A stretch of 64,000 nucleotides of DNA, from NCBI GenBank assembly GCA_030512335.1, contig JAULSU010000005.1:3906001-3970000 (forward strand). Direction: 5' to 3'. Both the position numbers and the translations under genes were made by a program. The DNA is from Immersiella caudata. Lineage: Eukaryota > Ascomycota > Sordariomycetes > Sordariales > Lasiosphaeriaceae. This document shows, one piece after another, positions 22,291 through 32,737 of the stretch. Position 1 is the first letter of the stretch. Each line of letters opens with the position of its first letter. A model generated the notes under the pieces. The model searched no databases, was not told the origin of the DNA, and saw only the letters and a list, made by a program, of their open reading frames with translations.

Positions 22291-23009
22291 AGTCGTGCAC
22301 ACAACCGAGTGACACACTCCCCAGCATATCGAACACGACACTCTTCCTCCATGCCATCAAGATCGATACGGTCCTCAAAACCTACCATCAACTCTTTTCT
22401 ACCGATCTACTCAGCCAAACTGTGACTGGCTTCGTCGAGGCTTGTTTCACAATCACACAAGACGCCATCGACTTGACGCCCGCGGACTCAACCAAACTAG
22501 TTGCCGGCTCCAGCCTCGAAAGCACGCCGCAGTGGAAATCCCTCATTCATACTCTTGGAGGCCTCGACAACCGCGACAAGCTCAAGAACCACAATGTCGA
22601 TGTGATTCTTGAGCGCGGCGCTGAGGAAATTTTGGCACTATCCCGCAAACACAACGAAAACTTCAGCCCCGGTACTTGCCTGCTTGGGTTGATACTCAAC
22701 CACTCCCAGCCCTCCGGTCCTCTGCGGCTAGCCAAGGTGTTTATCACTTTTGCATGGTGGCTCATGGCGCAGCGGAGAGCTCCATTTTGCACGGCTCTAG
22801 GGAGGGTGGGGCTTGCGCCGGCGTGTACAGAGATAGGGGATGAGGTTTGGCTTGTTCCAGGATGCGAGATACCTGTATTGTTCAGGGTGAGTGGCTGTGG
22901 GGTGAGGAAGGCCGTAGGGGAGGTATATGTGGATGGGGTCAATTTTTGGGAGCCAGTTGGGGGATTCAGGGGCTTGGATGAGGTGCGAGACGGGGAGAAG
23001 ACTGGGTAG
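22257..23009 (+). pseudogene. C-terminal part of a HET-domain (heterokaryon incompatibility) protein
   Basis: The frame is open from an ATG at 22257 to TAG at 23007-23009 (250 residues) and overlaps the end of the cutinase relic in another frame. The C-terminal third fits the conserved tail of fungal HET proteins: VGLAPACTEIGDEVWLVPGCEIPVLFRVSG...VGEVYVDGVNFWEPV, matching the G-L-x-P-x-x-x-x-x-G-D-x-V...P-x-x-L-R...V-G-x-x-Y-V-x-G pattern. The N-terminal HET domain itself is missing. HET proteins act in non-self recognition after hyphal fusion; without the effector domain this piece should be inert. It may still be transcribed. I treat it as a truncated relic joined to cutinase debris by a rearrangement near 22250-22290. 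Confidence 0.55.
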
Positions 23010-23345
23010 TGGAGCGTTGAGGTCGTGGGCTTGAGGTAAGGAGTGTTCTTTCAGTCTGCACCCTTCTGGTTCGAAATGGGTGCAACCAGCACATTCAAGC
23101 TGAGTCGCAAACCCACGGTCTCGAATTCCTGTTTATCGTATTCTGGGCCCAACCAGCCGGTTCCCTGCATCCTGCTTGGCACGAGAGGTCTAGGCCGATA
23201 GGAATTGTCCCTCTCGGTCACTATGAAACCTTGTCCCCAGGGTCAACCAAAGCCTTCCGTTCGGATACGCACCACAAAGTACCGCACTTGCGCAGCTCCT
23301 CGGATCCCGCTCGTGGATCGCACACTAGGCTACGGCATCCTTGAG

Positions 23346-23852
23346 AAAGTGGAAGGGTGATACTATGGTTGCGAATGTTGGGATGACATCCGGGCCTCAA
23401 CGGTGGTGTATAGCGAGAAGCTGTACGTTTTTCATCAGGGAGGAGGGAGCGATGGGACACTATCGTATACCCTCTTCGACAGGACGAAGTGGTTGCCTGA
23501 TGTGCAGGTGTCGAATACGAGAATCAGCGCAGGGCTGTCGGCAGTTGTGTGGAGGGGGAGGATCTATGATTTTCATCAGGGAGGTGGCGGTAATGGGGAA
23601 CCGAGGTATAATTTGTACAACGGGAAGGGTTGGGGCGGGGATATGAAGGTGGAGGGGGCGGGGTTGAGCTTCGGGTCGGGGGCGGTTGTGTTTGGGGACA
23701 GTGTTTATGTTTTCCACCAGGGGGGCGGGAAAAACGGCGAGTTGTGGTATCACGTGTTGAGGGAATCTGGCTGGGCGGGTGGTGTCAAGGTTGGGGGGAT
23801 GGGGATTGGGGTGGCAACAAGCGCGACAGCGGTTGTTGTGTCATTGGCCTGA
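23346..23852 (+). pseudogene. Beta-propeller lectin-like repeat protein, frameshifted relic
   Basis: Three consecutive repeats of about 47 residues are visible in the frame 23403-23852, each with YxFHQGGGxNGxLxYxLxxxxxWxxDxxV. Examples are KLYVFHQGGGSDGTLSYTLF, RIYDFHQGGGGNGEPRYNLY and SVYVFHQGGGKNGELWYHVL. Part of a preceding repeat (KWKGDTMVANVGMTSGP) is in a different frame; inserting one base near 23397 would fuse it to STVVYSEKLYVFHQ. That single-base loss marks a frameshift. Such repeats build sugar-binding or other beta-propellers; at least five or six blades are expected, so the gene is also truncated. The tail VVVSLA ends at a normal stop. Confidence 0.6.
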
Positions 23853-24663
23853 CGAGAGGCGGTCTTTGAGCGTACTGCGGGAAAACTGTGAATCTTGCCT
23901 GATGGTGGCGTTGTGGCGGCGATGCAATGATCAATTGAGGTGCCAGCTGACTTTGCTTCCCAACGCTGACCACCGCGTATCGAAGACTGGGGAATGGGAA
24001 GTCGACGTGTTACCCGGATTCTCGGGTTGACATCTGTCAGCAACACTCTGAGGCTGGAATACGCCATCCGCGTGGTCAACGCATGACAAGGGCAGGTGCG
24101 TACCCGAGAGCTATCAGGCCCCGCTTGGTTCTTCGTTGTGCGCGTCAATGGCGTTCGCTGTGGAACAGCCGGGCGTGTCGTCATTGGCTTCTTGCCGTTG
24201 GGTGCCAGTCAGCAATAGCGACAGCGCCTTTCCCCGCTTTAGGGGTAGAGCGTCGCGCTTGCATTCCTTTTGTTCCTTCTTCCCGGTTTTGCCAAGCTCG
24301 AAGCATCTGAGACAACCGCCTCCAACGCCGATGACGCCGATGACGCCGAACAAAGAATCGATCCATCATGGCCCGCGTCTTCGGTTCTCGTCGCCATTAC
24401 CGGAAGCCAACTCCCAAAATGGTGGGATTCCATCGCCGCCAAACATCAGCACCAATGACCACTTCGCTCGTCCAAATTGGTACCGGGCAAATCATGCCGC
24501 ATGCTGTCGGACGGAGCTAGCAGGAGAACCGGCTTCTCCCATTCGACCTGGCTGCTTTCTCGTGCCATCACCTGCGGCACTTTTGGAGCTCCCGTCCTTT
24601 AGTGAGACAACGTCATGGCCCTATTTCCGAATGCCCCCTGCCGGTGTCTCACCCGACTTTCTT
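23853..24663. promoter_or_regulatory. Upstream region of the sugar transporter
   Basis: No supported gene. There is a short triplicated GATGACGCC-like tract at about 24329-24350. This stretch, with the TATA-like site after it, is the likely promoter of the transporter. Confidence 0.35.
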
Positions 24664-24669
24664 TATAAG
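24664..24669 (+). promoter_or_regulatory. TATA-like box of the sugar transporter
   Basis: TATAAG, about 150 bp before the transporter ATG. Spacing is somewhat long but allows for a short 5' leader. Confidence 0.35.
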
Positions 24670-24820
24670 GACTTGATGTCTCTCGCTCCACCCATGGCAG
24701 CTTGCTACCGGGACCTCTTTGCTCCACAGTGTCGATCCGAGGCAGCCGCAGACCTACCCTATTAGGAACTTACATCAAGCGGCGCGATACCTTCTCACCT
24801 CCAGTATCCAGAGAATCAAG

Positions 24821-26589
24821 ATGAAACGTTTTGGCAAACCGAAAGTGCCTATTCCAGCTCCAGCTGCCAAGATCAAGCCAGCCACTGAGGCTGGCTCAGC
24901 ATGGCCCGCCATTCTCATCGGGCTGTTTGTCGCCTTTGGCGGCGTGCTGTTCGGGTATGATACCGGCACCATCAGTGGCATTCTGGCTATGGACTTCTGG
25001 AGAGACACTTTCTCAACAGGATATCGTGACTCCAATGGGCATCTGGACGTTTCGCCTGCCCAATCGTCAGCTGTTGTATCCATCCTCTCCGCTGGCACGT
25101 TCTTTGGTGCTCTCACATCCCCCCTGCTTGGTGACACCATCGGTCGTCGCTGGGCTCTTATCGCTTCGTGCTGGGTCTTCAACCTCGGCGTGTGTCTTCA
25201 AACGGCTGCCGTAGCGCTTCCCCTGTTTCTTGCGGGCCGATTTTTTGCCGGTTTTGGAGTCGGCCTAGTTTCTGCACTTGGTATGTGGCTACCCTTCCCA
25301 AACTTCTGTCACTAACAAGTCTCAGTTCCGCTGTACCAGTCGGAAACAGCCCCGAAGTGGATTCGTGGCGCCATTGTGGGAGCGTACCAGCTTGCCATAA
25401 CCATCGGCTTGCTACTTGCCGCCGTCGTGGACAACGCCACTCATGAGCGCCAAGACACGGGCTCGTATCGCATCCCCGTCGCTGTCCAGTATGCTTGGTC
25501 CATCATCCTGATTGTGGGCATGCTGCTTCTTCCCGAGACACCCCGGTATCTAATCAAGCGCGACCGCGTGGACAAGGCGGCGGTGGCGCTCGGCAAGCTT
25601 CGGCGGCTCCCCAAAGACCATCCCGCTGTGCTGGAAGAACTCGCCGAGATTGAAGCCAACCACAAGTACGAGCTCAGCCTTGGCAAGTCCAGCTATGTCG
25701 ATTGCTTCCGCGGAGGCATGCGCAAGAGACAGCTCACGGGCATGGGCATCCAAGCACTTCAACAACTCACAGGCATCAACTTCATCTTCTACTATGGCAC
25801 CCAGTACTTCAAGAACTCGGGCATCAGCAATCCTTTCGTCATCACCATGATCACGTCCTCCATCAATGTCGTGTCAACCCTCCCAGGACTCTACGCCTGC
25901 GACAAATGGGGCCGCCGTCCGCTTCTGCTATGGGGTGCCGTGGGCATGTGCATCAGCCAGTTCCTCGTCGCGGTCCTCGGCACCACTACCACAGGCCAGG
26001 ACGCGGAAGGCAACATCCTCGTCTTCAACGTCGAGGCGCAAAAGGCCTCAATCGCCTTCGTGTGCATCTACATTTTCTTCTTTGCATCCACGTGGGGGCC
26101 CCTCGCTTGGGTTGTCACCGGCGAAATCTTCCCGCTCAAGACGCGTGCGAAGAGTTTGTCCATGACTACGGCGACTAACGTAAGCACCCTTCCTTTCTTT
26201 TCTGTCCTGTTAGCTGACATCATGCACAGTGGCTCTTCAACTGGGCCATCGCCTACGCCACCCCCTATCTCGTCAACTACGGCCCGGGCTACGCCAACCT
26301 GCAAAGCAAAATCTTTTTCATATGGTTTGCCGCATGCTTTTTGTGCATCGCCTTTGTTTATTTCTTCATCTACGAAACCAAGGGCCTCTCGCTGGAGGAG
26401 GTTGACGAGTTGTACGGAGACTGTCACAAGGCATGGGAGAGCAAAGCGTGGGTACCCAAGGTGAGCTATCAGAAGCGTGCCAGCGTGTCGGGGCAGGGCG
26501 GGAAACCAAGTCAGCAAGCGGGGACTCTGGAGGAAGGGAGCGTGGAGAAGAGGGAACATGTCCCTGGGGAGGGGCTGATTCTTGATTGA
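24821..26589 (+). CDS. MFS sugar (hexose) transporter
   Basis: Exons 24821-25280, 25326-26179 and 26230-26589 total 1674 nt and 557 residues. Introns are 45 and 50 bp with GTATGT and GTAAGC donors. It is a 12-TM major facilitator of the sugar-porter family (TC 2.A.1.1), expected in the plasma membrane as a sugar-proton symporter or facilitator. Diagnostic motifs: GGVLFGYDTGTISGIL in TM1, GDTIGRRWAL after TM2, PETPRYLIKRDR before the central loop, QQLTGINFIFYYGT in TM7, DKWGRRPLLLWG after TM8, and ETKGLSLEEVDELY after TM12. The N-terminal ~25 residues are basic and cytosolic, and the C-terminal tail of about 60 residues is hydrophilic. The closest functional analogy is to fungal high-affinity glucose transporters; the exact sugar cannot be read from sequence. 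It converges with a Con-6 gene 66 bp downstream. Confidence 0.93.
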
Positions 26590-26655
26590 GACCTTTTATT
26601 GTTTGTTGGTTGCAGATAAGATAAAACTACCAAAAGCCAACAAGGCACATGCCCT

Positions 26656-26936
26656 TCACTTGGAATCTTTGCTGTAGAAGGCGTTCTCTCCTCCCAGATC
26701 TTTGAGAACCTGCTTTGAGTTCTCCTTGGACGCCTCGCTTGTGTCTTTTTCATTCAATGTCAGAATCGTCCCGAAACGCACGATGGGAAGAAGGGCGGTA
26801 ACGAACTTGGGTTGCCCAGGTTAGCCTTGTGGCCGCGTGCCTGGTTGCTGATCTCCTCAGTGGCTTGGTTCGCGCTCTCCTGCGCAGCATCGTTGGGGAT
26901 GTCGCGTTGAGTAGGCTTAGGGCGAAGCTCAGGCAT
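26656..26936 (-). CDS. con-6: Con-6 family conidiation protein (72 residues)
   Basis: Exons 26936-26807 and 26744-26656 with a 62-bp intron (GTTCGT donor, CTGAC branch, AAAAG acceptor) encode 72 residues. The spliced protein reads MPELRPKPTQRDIPNDAAQE and then ARGHKANLGNPNTSEASKEN and KQVLKDLGGENAFYSKDSK, the single Con-6 motif (N-P-N-x-S-x-x-A/S-K...A/S-K-x-x-L) with the usual GGE-x-x-FY-x-x-D tail. The family is small, hydrophilic, probably disordered, and strongly induced in conidia, where paralogues affect desiccation tolerance and germination. The junction falls inside the NPN motif, which supports the splice model. The gene is too short and too split to appear as an ORF. It converges with the sugar transporter. 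Confidence 0.85.
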
Positions 26937-27301
26937 GGTGACTTGGAGTGTTTGGGGTTGAGTGGAACGTGGAATTCAGAGGTAAATTGTCTTTCACTTT
27001 CAAGATTTTAGAGTTTAAATTTTTTGTTTCAACGTACTTGACGGTCTCCGCAGCAGTGCTTCGCATCTAAATGCTGGAGAAGGCCCAGCACAGACCATTG
27101 TGGGTGATTTTGGGCCATGACGCCATCGAGATATCATGACGCTGGATTGATGAAATGACATCACCACTCATCGATCCTAGCAAGCATCGGATGAAAGCGT
27201 TTTCAACTAATAGAAGAAACATTTATCATTGAAATGAGACATCCGGGCATCGCGACCTGTGCCCGACAAAGACGGCCATCCTCTCGTTCTTCCCACTTTT
27301 C
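26937..27301. promoter_or_regulatory. Upstream region of the Con-6 gene
   Basis: About 360 bp with no coding signal, moderately AT-rich around 27005-27030 (TTTAAATTTTTTGTTTC). It contains the promoter of the Con-6 gene and the end of the oxidase relic. Confidence 0.35.
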
Positions 27302-28003
27302 CTAGCCGACGGTCAAAGGGGCGTAGAAAATGCCTTCAAGGTCATAGCGCTGTTTGATGGCAGTAAGACGGTCGTAGTTTGCCCCGAAGAAGGACTCCTT
27401 CCAGTTCGCCAAACGCAAAGGAGCTTCGTTGAGATATGCGCCGCCGCCCGGGGTCAGAGCCTCGAGCTTGGGCTGGAAATCTTCGACAATGCGCTTTTGA
27501 TGGAGCACGTTGGCTTCGATAGAGCTCATGTTAGTGGGGCTGGCATATTCGGCGTCGAAAAGCGCATCGCGTCAGGTGGGAAGCACGGTGTTGGGCGGTG
27601 CGGTCTCGGCGAATCTCGCTGCGTTGAGGGTCGCGCCCAAGAGGAAGTTGCCGCAGTCGACGATGTGTTCGATGGCCTCTGCCAGTTGTGCTGTCGGGGC
27701 AGCCGAAGAAATGGCGGAGCGGGGGATGATGCGGCCGCCGATGTTGAAATCGCTGACGCCGGGGTCGGGGATCATCGCGTTGGATGCGTCCAGATAGGTC
27801 GGGAATGTTTCCGACTGGGAGGTAAACGGGACCCCAGTGACTTAAGCTTGTCCGTTGTTGGCTTCAGCAAGGCATCCACTTGCTCGGCGGGCTGGTTGGG
27901 TGCTACCAGGGGCCCGATGATGAACATGTTACCCATGACGAAGAAGGCCATGGAGGCATCTGTGTCGGCAATGGCTGGCAAGGAGGTCAAGAAGACTGCG
28001 AGC
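27302..28003 (-). pseudogene. Berberine-bridge-type FAD oxidase, decayed C-terminal half
   Basis: Three minus-strand segments line up as one protein in the order of the BBE family: NMFIIGPLVAPNQPAEQVDA (28003-27840), then IPDPGVSDFNIGGRIIPRSA...NFLLGATLNAARFAETAPPN (27830-27572), then GGGAYLNEAPLRLANWKESF and NYDRLTAIKQRYDLEGIFY (27529-27302), the PF08031 C-terminal motif. The first two are in different frames: one G is missing from the G-run near 27833, where SLGVPFTSQSETFPTYLD would continue. The second and third are in the same frame but separated by a TGA at 27574-27572 where the family usually has Trp (WRDAL). The FAD-binding N-terminal domain is absent. This is therefore a 5'-truncated, frameshifted, nonsense-bearing relic of a secreted oxidoreductase. 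Confidence 0.8.
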
Positions 28004-29187
28004 TAATATGCCCGCCTTGGCCCAGCCGCACTCGGTAATAAACATTCGAGGCACAGACGGCGACAGTCGACACTGGCAGCCAGTCAAGCAACCAAGAGTG
28101 TGAAACCTTTCTCATCTTCCCTGTGTCGCGAAACAGAAGGTGCGAGGCGTGAGGCGGGCAGATGGGACCGTTTGCGCTCCTAATGCTTCTCGGAATCGGC
28201 ACCACGGCCTGGACCTTCTCCATTGCCGCATGACAGTTAACGAGCTCGACACATCTCGGTTGGGATCCCGTCCATTTTGATGAGAATCCGTTGAGGGTCA
28301 GAAGAGTTCGGTGACGACCAATAAACGGCGGTGCATTGCCTTTTGCCTTTCCCAAGGTCCTTTTGGTCCGCGCATCGACAGCAGCGGGAGGGCCGTGTCG
28401 CTCTCGCGACTGTGCCGTGCCGTACCGTTGCGTCGACCGCCGATGTATCTGCCGAGGAAAACGAAAGGAAGTTAATCGACGTCATCGGCACGTGTTTCGA
28501 TTTTCAACATACCAGCGGGATCTTCTCCAGCACCTGCGAGGGAATGGGCACGGAATCTCACGGGGGAGCTCTCTCTCAAGACGAAAAAGATGGCATCTGG
28601 CCGAAGCGAGCACCCCAGCACCCCAAGAACGAGCCTGAAGCACTGGCCACGCACCCCGCTGGAATATACCGAATTACCCTGTCTGAGCAAGCAACCAATC
28701 TTTTGCTGTTTCAACACTGAGAAGCTAATACCGACCGGAATTCACAATCGCAACTCACAGGAGGGCCATGAACTTCCCAGTTGGAAGTTCCCACTTGGCT
28801 CTCGAGTCTCATGGCAGCGGAAATGGACAGATCGTCTGATGAGAGGTAGGAAGGCGGCTTGGCGGCGGGCCAACCGGCAATGTCAACCCCACAGTGCCTC
28901 GCTCCCGACGGGGAGCTTCCCCGCATCATCTCTCGCATGAACCCCAAATCTCCAACTGAGACGGCGGACCGATCGAAAACGGAAATGCGGAACAGGTCTC
29001 CGGAGGACAACACAGCGCTTTTGCGACAAGCGAATTTTCGCAGCGCATGAAATATCGTCATGGAGCCAGTTCTCAACTTGAAATTGCTCTCTCTCTTTCA
29101 TTCTCCCTGATCTACGCGTCTTTGCCTTCGTTCTTTGGCTCGTCCCTCGCAACCGTTCTTTGTCCGATCGTGCAATCCGCAGCCACC
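28004..29187. other. Intergenic region, nothing recognised
   Basis: About 1.2 kb between the oxidase relic and the KDEL gene. Its ORFs are short and unlike known families. The last 150 bp (CT-rich near 29087-29110) look like a promoter/leader for the next gene. Confidence 0.35.
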
Positions 29188-30135
29188 ATGAGAGTGGAAG
29201 CGTGGGTTTCGGCAGCATGCCTGGCCTCTACCGTATCCGCCGTTGGGCCGGCGATGCCCGGCCAAGCAGCGCGCCCCAAGGGTAAGCCAGAGAAGATGCG
29301 CGACTTCCAGTGGGCCGATCCGTTTGAGCACAAGGACATCAACCACTTTCGCCCTCTTTGCGGGGCCGAACGAACATTCCACGTCAAGGAGTATCTGCTG
29401 GACGACGTTTCCGAGGAGGCGCCGCGCGGTCTCGCCGCCTACCAAACGGCGCTCAAGGCCGTCTTCAACTCGCGCCAGTACCCAGGCAGCTGGGACGGCA
29501 TCGACCCCCACGGATACGACCGCAACCTGCTGCAGATGGAGTACGCCGATGTGCCCGTCAAGGTGCGCGAGTGGATCGAGGAGCAGGAGCGCAGCAACGG
29601 CGAAGGCAAGGGCCTGTTTGCCGTTTTCAAGAAACCCCCAGCAGGCGCCCACGCCGTGACCACCGTCAAGGTCCCCGAGGTGGCCACTCCACCCGAGCTG
29701 CGGGCTGACGACAAGGAGAAGACGGTACTCTTCGCCCCGGGCGCCATCTACTCAACAGTGCCTCTGTGGGTTGCCGATGACAGCGAATGCCAGGGTAAGA
29801 AGATCTATCAGATGAAACATGCAGAAGCGGCAAGGGTCCAGAACTGACACAACACACCAGACCTGCTGTCCGATATTGCGAAATATAGCCCGAATCTGAC
29901 TGATGGCGGTGTCGTCGGCTACCCGACTAGGAAGACCCGAGCGAAGAGGTGGGTTAACAAGCGAGACGCCGAGTTTACCATCAAGGCCGAGGTTTTAAAG
30001 GCAAAGCCGGTGAAGGCCAAGTCGATCGAGGAGCCTGTCAAGCCTAGCAAGGCGGCCAAAAAGTCCACAACGTCCAAGACTACTGAGGAGCCCGCAAAGT
30101 CGGAAGCTGCAGAGGATAAAAAGGATGAGCTGTAG
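29188..30135 (+). CDS. Secretory-pathway protein with C-terminal KDEL, function unknown
   Basis: Exons 29188-29794 and 29861-30135 (66-bp intron, GTAAGA...CCAG) give 293 residues. The ATG in CCACCATGAGA has a good fungal context. A signal peptide is visible (MRVEAWVSAACLASTVSAVG). The body carries DFQWADPFEHKDINHFRPLC, a Cys near residue 60, and DLLSDIAKYSPNLTDGGVVG after the splice. The last ~50 residues are Lys/Glu/Ala-rich and end EDKKDEL. A signal peptide plus KDEL predicts a soluble protein retrieved to the ER lumen by the Erd2 receptor. I do not recognise the middle domain; no thioredoxin, Hsp or lectin motif is seen. Two cysteines could pair. A polyadenylation signal follows at 30187. 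Confidence 0.8.
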
Positions 30136-30186
30136 CGCCATTTCAGATTTAGGTCATCATAGGAAGGGGGAGCGAAGCACGCTGTA

Positions 30187-30192
30187 AATAAA
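30187..30192 (+). terminator. Polyadenylation signal AATAAA
   Basis: AATAAA 52 bp past the stop of the KDEL protein gene, in the expected range for a fungal 3' UTR. Confidence 0.45.
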
Positions 30193-32737
30193 ACACACGG
30201 ACCTGTACAAACATCTCCATATTTCTGAGGCACGCACTCTCATCAATGAGTCGTCGCAATTTTTCCAAATGGACCAACCAAACGCCCAGTGCCGTGTCTC
30301 ACATGGTCTCTGACAAGCCCAGTTACCCAACTGTTTACCCACCTGTGGCGCTGCAAACAACGGGCGACTACCGACCTTCGCTAGCGGGAAAAGACAGGCA
30401 GCACGGGTGGGGCGCTTGCCAAGCAAGTCATGCAGTACGGAAAGGTGCAAGATAACCTCCTAGGTATCTGAAGGCTTTCCTTTCTTTGTCTCATGGAACG
30501 CTAAATCCTGTCTGAGCGCAAGGGCACGGAGGGTCAACAAACGAGCCCATTTGCATAGGGGTACGTGGACTGGTTCGTGTGGACAGGGATAAAACAATTT
30601 GATAAATCGACATACACCATGCGAACATTCGGCCGCGACTGGGACATGACACTGCAAGTTTACCTTTTATTGCCTGTCTTCTAACAAGTCGGCCGCTATA
30701 TTCAAATGGGCTATTGATCACTCTCGCACCTGAGGTTGGGTATTTTTCTTGAGCGGACACCGTTTGGCATCATGCAGCCACCCGGCTGCTCACGAAGATG
30801 CTTAACGCCACCAGACCGACTGGCGTCGAATCAACCTAGCAAGCAGATGAACCGGAATAGGGCTCAAGAAAACAAATAAAGGGCAACCTTTGTGACCCTC
30901 TTACTGGCAACGAGGTTGAAATGTACCTTCACATCATGACTGTCATCAATTGTGATTTCATACGACACCCTTCACATTGAAGTCATCAGACCATTTTTTC
31001 AATACACCACCGGGCCGCCAAAATGTCAAGCGACGAGAGAGTGCTGGTTCATCAGTTGCTGATGGTCTGATTGAGGGATTTAAAAGAGCAGCTGCAGACG
31101 TTGCCGTCTCATTGCTCAAGAACCAGTTTGAGTAGCCGGACTATCATCTGAGAGAGGCATGGCAGATGATTCGGCATTTCCTGGATGAGGATGAAGAAGA
31201 GAAGAGAAGGATGTTGGCAACAGCATGGACGAGGCTGCCTCCCGACTGTTTGATAGACAAATTGGAGATGGGCGTCACTGAGACAATATCTCCCATCCAC
31301 AGGGAACTTGCGGAACGCTTCATTAGGGGGTCTGGTATTCTGGCCAAAGTTCCAAGCATCGATGGCCCTGCGCATCGTGACGCACCCCGGGCCGCGATGG
31401 CTTCAATCCTACCTACAGAGATGGCCTTGTCTTCACCCCGAGCCTGTGACCAGTCGGGAGGTGATCGCCGAAATCAGCTTTCGGGGCAACAAGCTGGACC
31501 TGCAAGACGAAAGACGCCTGATGAGCAGGCGGTGAGGCACCATTCCAAGGACCAGGGAGAATCCTCAGGGGTGACTTTTTTGTCTTGCTCGTTTCAACCA
31601 TGCTCTGTTGCTGACTGGAACGCAGAAGAGATTACCTATAGATCTACCGAACCGACGGGGGTCGTCGCCCAAAAAACACAAGGCGAACAACCCGAGCCTC
31701 AATAATCCATATGCCGACCCCAGGCGCAAGCCCGTAAATGCCGAAGAGGTGGGCGGCAAGGAGTTCATATTCAAGTGGCCCCCGGAAGACCCTAATAGTC
31801 ACTTCTATGTGATGCGTTGTCTTGACGTCAAATTTACGACAAATCTGCTCGATGGCATCTGTCAGGGGCCATTTCCTCGAGCCCAACGGAGCATGTCACC
31901 ATTGGGGTACCTCACAAATGCTCCAAGAGATCCCGAACCAACATGCATGTCTGGGTAAGTTTGCCACCCTCGACTTGTCTCATCTCACCGACCTGGCTAG
32001 TCTTGTTCTCGGGCAGTTTAGGGCTGTGACGTCGAATGGTTGAATGTGGCTAATGCTTTCTCGCCGGGGAAGAAAGAAGGAAAAATACGATGGCGAATCT
32101 CAATGCAGGGGGGTGAAAATGGTTGGGTTGTTTGTCAAGTCGGACACTGGACACCCGTAATGTTGACTACCCTGCCCGGCTGGGGGGCGCCGCCGACTAG
32201 ATCGTCAACTTGGCATTTTGTGCAACCTTCATCTTTCACGAGATCTCGTGTCAACCAAACAGCTCTCCGAAGCAACTCCTTTCTTATTTCATCAACAACA
32301 AAATTCCGTCTGCTTTCACGACTCGGTCCTGTGCGTTTGGGCTCCAGGGTGTGCTGGCAACGGCGGGGGGCGCTTGTTCGACGTCTCCGCTCGCACGCCA
32401 TTTTCGGTTGGCTGACGAAAGACAACAAACGGCACTTTGACCAGGGGCAAAACCAAACCACACCCCCAGCACCACCAGCGCCAGCACCCACCACTCCTCG
32501 TCATCCTGGACCACATCCATCGAAAACGCTGGTTGTCTTCGCCAACAAGGGCTGAGGTGTATCGGCAACGTCACAAGAGCAATCGGGTCTCATTTCAGTC
32601 ATCCATCTCAATTCATACACTCAGTTTGCCCAACCGACTTTGCTCCTTCCTGCACTCTCGGATTTTCGAGCGAGCTCTCCTTCTGCGTCTATCCTCCACT
32701 CTCCTCCTCCATCAGCAACCCGCTCATATCAATCGTC
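30193..32737. other. Long gene-poor interval
   Basis: About 2.5 kb without a supported gene. The most coding-like piece is 31139-31540, where the frame beginning MIRHFLDEDEEEKRRMLATA and, in another frame, SREVIAEISFRGNKLDLQDE look protein-like. No family is recognised and the frames are broken, so it may be a relic. The rest, including the C-rich tract at 32460-32500, shows nothing. Confidence 0.3.

Noticed and set aside
31166..31705. 179-codon plus-strand ORF
   Set aside because: The first 80 codons look protein-like but no family is known and similar quality appears in a second frame; kept only as a note in the interval entry.
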